Shown: positions 44,182-53,915 of the stretch, one piece after another
How the letters are laid out: each line of letters begins with the position of its first letter
How positions within the stretch are numbered: position 1 is the first letter of the stretch
From: Phaseolus vulgaris
Taxonomy: Eukaryota > Streptophyta > Magnoliopsida > Fabales > Fabaceae
Direction of reading: 5' to 3'
DNA length: 64,000 nt
NCBI RefSeq assembly: GCF_000499845.2
Contig: NC_023758.2
Span: forward strand, 15,332,427-15,396,426
Program-made: the position numbers and the translations under genes
The notes under the pieces: model-generated
What the model saw: only the letters and a program-made list of their open reading frames with translations
The model's database searches: none
Told to the model about the DNA's origin: nothing

Positions 44182-45093
44182 TGTTGAACCATGTGGTGTT
44201 CAAGCTTTGAAGAATCCAAACCCTTTGAAGGATGTTGAAGCCTGGGTTGTGCTTGTTGTTGCTGTGCTGGTTTAGTTTAGTTTTGGGGTAGTTTGAATGT
44301 TGTAATCCACCCCTTGATCGAATCTAAAGCATAGGCATTCTCAATCTTTGTGAAAGTAAAATGTTTTTCAAACTAAGTTAAAACAACCGATTGTTTTGTC
44401 GAAACAACCGATTGTTTATACTTAGATGTTTTGAGAAAAGATTGAAACCTGTTTTTCAAATGGTTGAGCTATTAAAACCAAAACAACCGATTGATTCGAG
44501 GAAACAACCGATTGTTTGTTTTGGGACCATAACAAAAAAGCTGTTTTATCTTTGACTGAGCTTTAAATGATTTAACTGCTTACGCTCCAATCTTTAAATG
44601 CTTTGACCAATCTTTTAATGCAATTTAAGAGTTTGTTAAGATTTGATAACAAACAACATCTTTAAATAAATTCAGAAAAACAGATTTGAGTAACGATCTT
44701 TTACAAGATTTTGAAAAGAGTTTTTGAGTTTTTCAAAGAGCTGAGATTGCTTAGAGTTTGTGATTGATCAAAGTGTGTGGAATAGGATTCTGCTTGTATT
44801 GATTTCAGATTATCTTCTGTAACAAGTGTAATCCTTGTACTCTGTGAAACAAGTTTCGTTTCTGTGTTTGCTGAGATTGGCTGTGTGTTCTTGAGGGGAT
44901 CAAGATCAACAATCTTAGTGTTGGTGTGTTGGCCAAGAAGAGTGTGTGTCTTGAGGTGATCAAGGTCACTTTCTTGGTTGTGGTGTAAGTGATCAAGGTG
45001 TGATTGCTTAGTGGGTTTCTGAGAAGACTGGATGTAGCTCTGGGTTTAGAGTGAACCAGTATAAACATATGTGTGCAATCTCTCTATCCCTAA
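44182..45093 (+). repeat. SIRE-like copia LTR, 3' truncated
   Basis: Starts TGTTGAACCATGTGG and follows the LTR at 46998 until CTCTCTATCCCTAA at about 45093, where a second LTR start follows. The last ~220 bp of the LTR are missing. Confidence 0.8.
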
Positions 45094-45163
45094 TGTTGAA
45101 CCTTGTGATGTTCAATGTTTTGAAGAATCCAAATCCTTTGAAGGATGTTGAAGCCTCTGCTTT
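45094..45163 (+). repeat. 70-bp LTR start fused to reverse transcriptase
   Basis: TGTTGAACCTTGTGATG... matches the first 70 bases of the LTR at 46998, then switches to RT coding DNA. The first ~38 residues of the open frame (45051-45163) are therefore LTR translation, not protein. Confidence 0.8.
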
Positions 45164-46160
45164 GCTTGAATGGCTTGGAGAAGCTATGCATGAAGAGCTA
45201 AATCAGTTTGAAAGGAATGAGGTATGGTTTCTTGTCCCTAAAACTAATGAAATGAATATTATTGGTTCGAAATGGGTTTTCAGGAACAAGCTAGATGAGG
45301 ATGGAGTGATCACAAGGAACAAAGCAAGGCTAGTTGCCAAAGGCTACAATCAAGAAGAGGGCATAGACTATGGTGAAACCTTTGCTCCTGTGGCTAGATT
45401 GGAGGCTGTGAGGCTGCTGCTGGCCTTTGCTTGTATGAGTGGTTTTAAACTCTTCCAAATGGATGTAAAGAGTGCATTCTTGAATGGCTACATCAATGAG
45501 GAAGTCTATGTAGATCAACCACCGGGTTTTGAAGATCACAAGTATCCTAACCATGTCTTCAAGTTGAAGAAAGCTTTGTATGGACTAAAACAAGCTCCAA
45601 GGCAGTGGTATGAGAGGCTTAGCAACTTTCTGCTATCTCATGGTTATGAAAGAGGAATGGTAGACAAAACTCTCTTCATCAAGAAATCAAATGCAGAAAT
45701 AATTCTTGTGCAAATCTATGTTGATGACATCATCTTTGGTGCTACACAAGATAGATTGTGTGAAGAATTTGTGGCTGCAATGAAAGGTGAGTTTGAAATG
45801 TCTATGATGGGAGAACTATCTTTCTTTCTTGGATTGCAGGTTAAACAAACAAAGGATGGAATTTTCTTAAGTCAATCAAAGTATTGCAAGGAGATTCTCA
45901 AGAAGTTTGAAATGGAGAATTGCAAAGAAGCAAGCACTCCAATGCCATCAAGCTGCTACGTGGATGCGGATGCTGCTGGAAAGAGTATAGATCAAACAAA
46001 ATACAGAGGTTTGATTGGATCTTTGCTTTATCTAACAGCTAGTAGGCCGGACATCATGTTTGCGGTGTGTTTATGTGCAAGATATCAAGCAAATCCTAAA
46101 GAGTCACACTTCAAAGCTGCAAAAAGAATTCTGAAATATCTCAAAGGAACATCATCTGTA
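45164..46160 (+). pseudogene. Copia reverse transcriptase (SIRE/Maximus-like)
   Basis: Ty1/copia [62 protein letters not shown], the catalytic YVDDIIFG (about 45719) and FEMSMMGELSFFLGLQV, the last typical of the SIRE lineage. Gag, protease and integrase are missing, replaced by the LTR start. A TGA at 46161 ends the frame where relatives continue with GLW. The RT fold itself appears intact. Confidence 0.9.
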
Positions 46161-46669
46161 TGACTATGGTATCCTTCTCACTCTCCAATACATTTAATTG
46201 GGTATTCAGATTCTGACTTTGCAGGTTGCAAGCTAGATAGAAAAAGCAAAGTGGCACTTGTCACCTTCTTGGCTCAAGCCTAATCTCTTGGCATAGCAAG
46301 AAGCAAGCATGTGTTGCTCTTTCTACTGCTGAAGCTGAATATATAGCTGCTGGTAGTTGCTGTGCACAGATTCTATGGCTCAAGCAACAACTTGCAGATT
46401 TTGGTTTACAAATCAGCAAGGTTCCCTTGATGTGTGATAACACAAGTGCAATCAATCTTACCAAAAATCAGATTCAGCACTCAAGGACCAAAGATATTGA
46501 AATAAGACATCATTTCATCAGAGATCATGTGCAAAATAGAAACTGTGAAGTGAAGTTTGTGGAGACCAAACTACAGCTAGCTGACATCTTCACAAAACCA
46601 TTACCAAAAGAAAGGTTTTTCTTCTTAAGAAATGAGTTAGGTATTCTTGATCTTAATAATCTCTCTTAA
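46161..46669 (+). pseudogene. Copia RNase H, frameshifted
   Basis: Continues the pol protein: YPSHSPIHLIGYSDSDFAGC, then a small deletion at about 46248 (KLDRKS region) shifts the frame, and ACVALSTAEAEYIAAGSCCAQ and MCDNTSAINLTKNQIQHSRTK follow in another frame to the natural stop at 46667-46669. The acidic D-E-D set is visible but split. Confidence 0.85.
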
Positions 46670-46997
46670 ATCTGTTTTTGATACATGTTAAAGTCTATTT
46701 GTGAAGACAAATAGGGGGAGAATTATTGGTTCTTGTATATCTTTGTCTGGTATTGCATAAAATGTTAAAATCTCTGATATAAAAAGTGTTTTCTGCTGCT
46801 GCTGATAGAAACAACCGATTGTTTCGTGTGAACAACTGATTGTTTATCATGTTTTATACCTTGAATGTGTAATAAACTGCTTTGCTGCTGTAAGAAACTT
46901 TGGATAGTATAAATACTATTTTCTGCAGGAACTGCTTCATATTTAATCAGGTACAACACAAGCACCAGGGATTTGTCTTCATCAAATAGGGGGAGAT
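46670..46997 (+). other. Copia 3' non-coding region with two purine tracts
   Basis: Holds CAAATAGGGGGAGAA at 46708-46722 and CAAATAGGGGGAGAT at 46983-46997, the second against the LTR. A pair of AACAACCGATTGTTT-like motifs lies at about 46801-46840. Confidence 0.75.
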
Positions 46998-48133
46998 TGT
47001 TGAACCTTGTGATGTTCAATGTTTTGAAGAATCCAAATCTTTTGAAGGATGTTGAAGCCTCTGCTTTGCCTGATGTTGTTGTGCTTGTTTAAGCTTTGTT
47101 CTGGGGTAGTTTATATGTTGTAATCCACCCTTGTATTAAATCTCAAGCAATTAACACCTCAATCTTTATAAAAGTAAAATGTTTTTCAAACTAAGTTGAA
47201 ACAACCGATTGTTTTGTCGAAACAACCGATTGTTTATACTTAGGTGTTTTGAGAAAGATTGAAAACTGTTTTCAAATACCTGAAACTGTTAAGTACCAAA
47301 ACAACCGATTGATTCGAGGAAACAACCGATTGTTTGTTTTGGGACCATAACAGAAAAACTGTTTTCTTTGACTGAGCTTTAAATGCTTTAACTGTATACG
47401 CTCCAGTCATTAAATGCTTTGACCAATCTTTTAATGCAATTTAAGAGTTTGTTAAGATTTGATAACAAACTATATCTTTGAATATATTCAGAAAAACAGT
47501 TTTAAGAATTAAGAATCTTTTGACAAAGTTTTTCTAAGAGTGTTTTCAAAGTGCTGAGATTGCTTAAGAGTTTTTGTGATTGATCAAGGTACTGGAATAG
47601 GATTCTACTTGTATTGATTTCAGATATTCATCTGTAACAAGTGTAATCTTTGTAATCTGTTGAACAATTCGTTTTTGTGTTTGCTGAGATTGGCTGTGTG
47701 TTCTTGAGGTGTTCAAAATCAGAAATCTTAGTGTTGGCCAAGGAGAGTGTGTTTCTTGAGGTGTTTCAAGGTCATTCTCTTGGTTGTGGTGTAAGTGATC
47801 AAGTGGTGATTGCTTAGTGGATATCCTCAGGGTTTCTGAGAAGACTGGATGTAGCTCTAGTTTGGAGTGAACCAATATAAACAATTGTGTACAATCTCTC
47901 TATCTCTAACTCTTTAAATTCAGTTTTGATATTTTGAAACTGGTATAAACAACCGATTGTTTCGCTAAAACAACCGATTGTTTTTCCAGCTTTGTGCTTT
48001 TGCTGTTTTGATTTGAAAAACTGAATTCTTAATCAAAGTTCTTTTGAAGAATTTTCATTCTAAGCTTAAAAGTTTACTAAAATCTTTCTTAAACAATTCA
48101 CCCCCCTCTCGTTTAAGGCCATATATTCTAACA
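46998..48133 (+). repeat. 3' LTR of the SIRE-like copia element
   Basis: 1136 bp, TGTTGAACCTTG...TATTCTAACA, with a PPT upstream. It contains three pairs of the AAACAACCGATTGTTT motif and the C-rich CACCCCCCTCTCG tract near its end. No TSD could be assigned. Confidence 0.85.
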
Positions 48134-48354
48134 CCTAACTCTTTAAATTCAGTTTTGTTTGTTGTTTGTTGGTATAAACAACCGATTGTTTCTGTGAAAC
48201 AACCGATTGTTTTTCTGGTACTGCTGTTTTGGAAAACTGAATTTCTTATCAATTGTTTCTTGAGATAATTTCATTCTTGTTTTAAAAGTTTTCGAAAACC
48301 CTCTTTAAACAATTCACCCCCCCCCCCTCTAGTTTAAAGCCATCCATTCTAACA
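48134..48354 (+). repeat. Extra copy of the copia LTR end
   Basis: About 220 bp matching the last part of the LTR from AACTCTTTAAATTCAGTTTT to CATTCTAACA, with its own motif pair and a C12 tract. It is probably the end missing from the LTR at 44182, left by recombination. Confidence 0.75.
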
Positions 48355-49550
48355 AAATTTGCACCTCTTTGAGTGATAAGGATTCTCACCGAAAATTGTT
48401 TCCTCCAAACTCAACAAGGCACTTTTGAAATACTTCACCAAGAAAGAGGTCAACAAAATTTTAAAGCAACAAAAGTTTCAATTTAAAATTGGACTACAGC
48501 AAAGAGAGTAGATATATGAAAACACTTGCAAGAGTATTGAATGAAAATGACAAGCAAACAAAATAAGGCACTCAATAAAAGGTGGCATACAAATTGAACC
48601 TAAAGAATGGTACTAGATTTGGCTTAAAGAAAACCAAAACAGCACTACTGAAAATTAGAGGTGTAAAAATGTGTGACTTAAACAAACTATGCTGAGCTGA
48701 ATAATTCAAATTTGAATTTGAAATTTAAACCATAGAAATTTCAAGATCTTAACTCAAATTTGGCGTTGGAATTACACCAAAATGATGCAGCAATTAATGG
48801 TGAAAAAATTTTCAAATCTACTGTCACTTCACCGTTTTTTTTTTCGCACCAGAATTGCACACTGAATGTATTTGATTTATCATTTTTTTTGTATTTTGAA
48901 TTTTGATTCACTTTTTTATAGAACTTCTAACTACTCAAATCCAGAGTTTCATAATTTTTCTCCAACGAAATTAATTTTCACAAACATTTTGAGTAAGCAG
49001 AGATTCAGTGAAACAGAGGAAACCTACACTGGAATTAAAAACAGAATTGAAAAACTTTAAAGACACAATGAAATTGATGTATATGAACTTATATGGATCT
49101 AACACACAAGCATGAACTCAAAGATAAAAATAAAAATGCACCAAAATCTCAAAAACATAATTATAAAACTAAACTCAAATTAAAATCAATCAACCAAAAT
49201 TATCAATAAAGGTACTACATAGAATTGATGACATTTTAGGAGAAACATGACTTGACAAAACTGAATTGGATTCAAAAATTAAAATGAGTCAAACACAATT
49301 AATTTGCACCGATTAAAACAGAAACACTCCATTAAAGCAAAAACAGAGCAACAAACACAAAGCTCCATGAAATCCTACAAATTTGCACATGGATTGCTCA
49401 GGCACAATTGAACAAGATGCACCAATTGGAATTTCCAAATAACAACACCAAATTAAAACAGAAAGACAATTCAGAATTAAGATGAACAACACGAAATTAA
49501 GAACAACACAAAAAATAAAACAAGAGAAGGCATAATTAGCTCTTGAAGAA
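48355..49550 (-). other. Leader of a chromovirus-like element (K), minus strand
   Basis: AT-rich, non-coding. Reverse-orientation relative of the E leader, for example the segment near 48725-48860 with ATTTCAAGATCTTAACTCAA. No gag remains. Confidence 0.65.
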
Positions 49551-49568
49551 CCATGACTCTAGATACCA
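49551..49568 (-). other. Primer binding site of element K
   Basis: The minus strand reads TGGTATCTAGAGTCATGG two bases inside the LTR start at 49571, as in element E. Confidence 0.7.
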
Positions 49569-49570
49569 AA

Positions 49571-50576
49571 TGATGGATTGCGCCTTCATGACCGAATTCT
49601 TTGATTTTATTTTGGAGAGGTTTGGTGGAAGCTTCAATGGAAGAGGCATGCAAGGAGGCTCACATGGAGCTTGCGATTTCCTTCGAAGTGCATGCTAAGT
49701 ATGGAGAGTGAGAGGTGAGGCCTAATCACTTGAGTTAGGTGGACAGTTGAAGACTAAAGTGGTAAGACAAGAGTGAAAGTTGGCTCAATATTTTGGCAGC
49801 AATTTCACTCATTCATTAATCTTGAAAATACATGAACTAAGCACCTCCCTATATAGGATTAGAGGGTCGGATTTGAACAAGGAAAATGGTGGGAATTTTA
49901 AATGCAAATGGTTTGAATTTTGGCGCCTTTTTGGAGCTCACATGGGAAGTGTGACTAGGTGTGATCCATGTCCTCCAAATAGGTCTAAATGACTAGCTGA
50001 TGAGAATCAAATAAAGGAGGCTTTTATTAATGGAGGAAGAGGACATCCACCCTCACATTTGAAGTTCTTCCTTCTAGTCTTCTCAAAATTAAAAGAAGAC
50101 ATAAAATAAAGATGAGGCCCAAGCCCAAAGCCCAAGCCCAAGCCCAAGAAGGCCAAAGCCCAAAGAGCCCAAGTCCATCCCATGAAGGGCAAGGCCAAGT
50201 ATTAAATAAATATTGTTTAGAAAGGTGCTTAGAGGGAAACATTAGAAACCTCTATTGTTAAAGCACCTTTTAGTCTTTAGTTAGGAGTCTTAGGGGGGGT
50301 GTATTAGTAGATAGGTGTAGGAGTAGAATAGGAGGTGCCAAAGTGAAGGAAAGAGTCACACCTTCCTCATGCATGGAATAGGCACCGGTTTTGAATAGTT
50401 TTAGGAGGGAATTTTGAATTCTCTTAGCTTTGTTTTTCAGACTAGCCATATAGAGAAAGGTTCTTGACCTTCTTAGGAATCACCTTGAGTTGGACATTAT
50501 AGAGGCACTTTTCTTAGAGTTGGATCATTGTTCTAAGACAAGAACTCACCAAAAACTAGCATAAGGTGCTGAAAAA
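49571..50576. repeat. Mosaic of LTR fragments
   Basis: 49571-49998 is a partial LTR of K (TGATGGATTGCGCC...). 50000-50214 is the reverse complement of the end of the solo-LTR family (TGATGAGAATCAAA...). 50215-50445 is the reverse complement of the B/C LTR middle. 50446-50576 is the start of the B/C LTR in forward orientation, joined to AAGGTGCTGAAAAAG. Four pieces in two orientations abut without TSDs. Confidence 0.7.
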
Positions 50577-50701
50577 GATACATGTATTAAAACCAATCAA
50601 GATACACAAGAACCAATCAATTCTCCCCCTATTTGTCTTCACAAATAGACTTTAACATGTATTAAAACAGATTTATGAGAGATTATTGAGATCAAGGATA
50701 C

Positions 50702-51871
50702 CTAACGAAAGAAGAACCTCTCTTTTGGTAGTGGTTTAGTGAAGATATCAGCTAACTGCAATTTTGTCTCTACAAACTTCACTTCAAAGTCCCCATTGCT
50801 TACATGATCCGTAATGAAATGATGGCGTATCTGAATATGTTTGGTCCTTGAGTGCTGAATCTGATTTTTGGTAAGATTGATGGCACTTGTGTTGTCACAC
50901 ATTAAATTGACTTTGCTGATTTGCAATCCAAAGTTTGCAAGTTGTTGTTTGAGCCACAGAATCTGTGCACAACAGCTTCTAACAGCTATGTACTTAGCCT
51001 CAGCAGTAGAGAGAGCTACACATGCTTGCTTCTTGCTATGCTATGAGATAAGGCTTGAACCAAGAAGGTGGCAAGTGCCACTTGTGCTCTTCCTATCTAG
51101 CTTGCATCCTGCAAAGTCAGAATCTGAATAACCAATTAAATGAATGGGAGAGTGAGAAGGACACCATAACCCAACAATTGATGTTCCTTTGAGATATTTC
51201 AGAATTCTTTTTGCAGCTTTGAAGTGTGACTCTACAGGATTTGCTTGATATCTTGCACAAACACACACCGCAAACATAATATTCGGCCTACTTGCTGTTA
51301 GATACAGCAAAGAGCCAATCAATCCTTTGTATTTGGTTTGATCTACTCCTTTTCCAGCAACATCTGAATCCATGTAGCAGCTTGATGGCATAGGAATGCT
51401 TGCTTCTTTTCAACTCTCCATTTCAAATTTCTTGAGAATCTCCTTGCAATACTTTGATTGGCATAGAAAGATCTCATCCTTTGTTTGCTTAACCTGCAAT
51501 CCAAGAAAGAAAGACAATTCTCCCATCATAGACATTTCAAACTCACCTTTCATAGCAGCTACAAATTCTTCACACAAACTATCTTGTGTAACACCAAAGA
51601 TGATGTCATCAACATAGATTTGCACAAGAATAATTTCTGAATTTGACTTTTTGATGAAGAGAGTCTTGTCTATCATTTCCCTTTAATAACCATGAGACAA
51701 CAGAAGGTTGCTAAGCCTCTCATAACACTGCCTTGGAGCTTGCTTCAGTCCATACAAAGCCTTTTTCAACTTGAAGATATGACTGGGATGTTGATGATCT
51801 TCAAAGCCCGGTGGTTGATCCATATACACTTCCTTATTGATGTAGCCATTCAAGAAAGCACTATTAACATC
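50702..51871 (-). pseudogene. RNase H and RT (C-terminal part) of copia I
   Basis: Three frames carry the RNase H end (MCDNTSAINLTKNQIQHSRT), the RNase H start (LIGYSDSDFAGCKLDRKSTS) and RT (IYVDDIIFGVTQDSLCEEF). They are separated by frameshifts or stops near 50930, 51040 and 51400 and a stop at 51677-51680. Very similar to 45164-46669. Confidence 0.85.
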
Positions 51872-52666
51872 TGATCCTGCCTGTTGACCGGAACGCTGGA
51901 AACTGCCTCGTCAAAGGATCGACGTGCGCACCGCTTCTCACCTCCGTTCCTCTTCGAGATCCACCTCAAGAACCTGCACAGAAACAGAGCGGCGCCGCTG
52001 CGGCCGATCGCACTCCAACGCTCAAGTCAGTGACGGTATCACCAAATACTAAGAGAACAAGAACCGTGCAAATCCTCTCTCACAGTCAGCTACAACTCGC
52101 AAGCGTAAAGAATATGAACTGGACGTGCGTACCTCAGAAAGTTTGTTGAGAACTCTTATATACCTGGCTGTTTTCTCTCTCCTGGCAGTTACAGACCTGG
52201 ACACGTGGCTCGCATCCAGTCGTACACGTGCCATCATCTGGAGCCTCCTTGACTTGGCGCTGCTTCTACTCTCATTTTGGCTAAGTTACTTATGCATGGT
52301 ACTGCCCAGTGCATAGCTAACTTGGGAGTGCGATCTCTACTGGAACTGGCGAGTTAGGGTGTCCTCATACACCTTCCCTGTGGTCTCGCCGGCCGCCTTC
52401 ATAATTTGCTTCTCTTTCATCTTCGGCGATGTGCTTTCTCCGGCGATCTCCAACTGCTTGGTCGCCTGGGTTTACATCTGGCGACTTCATCTTTAACCTG
52501 GTGATCGCCGATTCTGGTAAGATGGAGATCGGAACACGCCAATTTAACAACTGGCGACTACACGAGCCCCCCGACTTCCTTTCCTCTTGCCAACCTGGCG
52601 CCTTGCCAACACGCCTATACTGTAGCAGGGTGCCACGTCATCACTCCCGACCACCAGGGCGGTACA
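51872..52666 (-). repeat. 3' LTR of element H
   Basis: 795 bp, TGATCCTGCC...GGCGGTACA. It holds repeated TGGCGAC/GGCGAT motifs. The short open frames in both LTRs are not genes. Confidence 0.95.
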
Positions 52667-52683
52667 CAAGCCCCCCAGTCTTA
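52667..52683 (-). other. Polypurine tract of element H
   Basis: The minus strand reads TTAAGACTGGGGGGCTTG next to the LTR, the same tract as in element A. Confidence 0.8.
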
Positions 52684-53026
52684 AGCGAAGACTTGTCTAG
52701 CGAAAAGACTGAAAGAGTCACGTCAACACCGGTCTACGTGGCACTGACGCAGAATTCCAAGCGGTTGTACCTTCTGCTGCTCTGACGCTCCACCAAACCT
52801 CTCACTCATCGCTTGACGCGTGGCTTCATCAACGGCTCTCTTCAGTTGCCGTTTGCGCTTCCTAAACCCATTTCGAAAAAACCCTTAAACCCATTTCCAC
52901 TCAACACTGTTCCATCACTTTCCCTCGCATTCACGAACGCTCTAACTTCCTTCTACGAAAAACTCTCAGCGCTCTCCAGCATTCTGAATCACCATCAACC
53001 TTCATCGTCTTCCTGATCATCAAAAG

Positions 53027-53258
53027 GTACCTACTTTCCTTCTTCTGCTGGTTTTCCTTGCATTTTAACCGATTCGCATCATCCTGTAACTGCCTGGTGC
53101 ATACACTGTGGGTTGTTTTTCCATTTCTCCTTCTGCGTAACTTAGGGCTTCGTCAATCGTCGCAACGAACCTACATTCGTTCGTTTTTCACCTTCCTTCT
53201 ATGATCGAGTCAGCCTCTGTAACCCCCTGATCATTTTTCCTTTCTTCTTCCTTTGCAG
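53027..53258 (+). other. Probable 5'UTR intron of the antisense gene (element H)
   Basis: Donor CAAAAG|GTACCT, acceptor TTCCTTTGCAG|CTGC, 232 bp, 8 bp before ATG 53267. It has the same position and nearly the same size as the one in element A. Confidence 0.6.
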
Positions 53259-53266
53259 CTGCTACC

Positions 53267-53915
53267 ATGACTCGCACAAAGATTACCCCGAATCCTCCTC
53301 CTTCATCACGAAATCTCCCTTCACAAGCACACGACCCACCACAAGTTCGTGGCGCTTCATCTTCGCAGGCTGAGAGGCCTGCGTCTTCCCGTCCTGTCCT
53401 GACCCAGGCGACTCCACCTATCGCTGGAGGAGCCCCCGTTCCCCTGCCAGACTTCAAAAATTTGTATCCCTGGGCCAACTCGACCCTTCTGAGGGAGACA
53501 TCCTCTGTGAACACTGCGGGAGCAGTTTTGCGGCTGACAAAGGGGGACGAGATCTATCAATCGTTTCACAAGGAGCACGACGAGAAGATGATGGTGCTGC
53601 CTTGCCCCCCCGATCTGCCTGTTTGTGCTGATGACAAAGTAAGCGTCGACGGGCCCTTCTGCTTTGTCTATACGACTTTATTCAAGAAGGTCAAGCTCAG
53701 GTTCCCTTTCACCCGATTCGAGAGGGAACTTCTTACCGAGCTCAACATTGCTGCCGCCCAGCTCCACCCCAACAGCTGGGCGTTTGTTCGAGCTTTTCAA
53801 GTGATGTGCAACCACCTGGGGTTGCCCGTGTCGGTGGACGTGTTCTTATTCCTCTTCGAAGCCAAGCACCCAGGAGACCGCCTATGGGTCAGCTTGAACG
53901 CGATTGCTGGGAGGT
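53267..53915 (+). pseudogene. Antisense gene of element H, 3' deleted
   Basis: The ATG in ACCATGA context opens a Pro/Ser-rich N-terminus of about 55 residues, then the shared domain (FERELLTELNIAAAQLHPNS, WAFVRAFQVMCNHLG, FLFEAKHPGDRLWVSLNAIA). Homology ends at about 53915 (LNAIAGR). The frame then runs antisense through pol to a stop at 54014-54016, about 33 unrelated residues. The intron-containing second half and coiled coil are lost. The N-terminal extension is not present in the element A copy. Confidence 0.8.

Noticed and set aside
45051..45163. N-terminal domain of the copia frame
   Set aside because: These codons translate LTR DNA, as shown by the match to 46998 onward.
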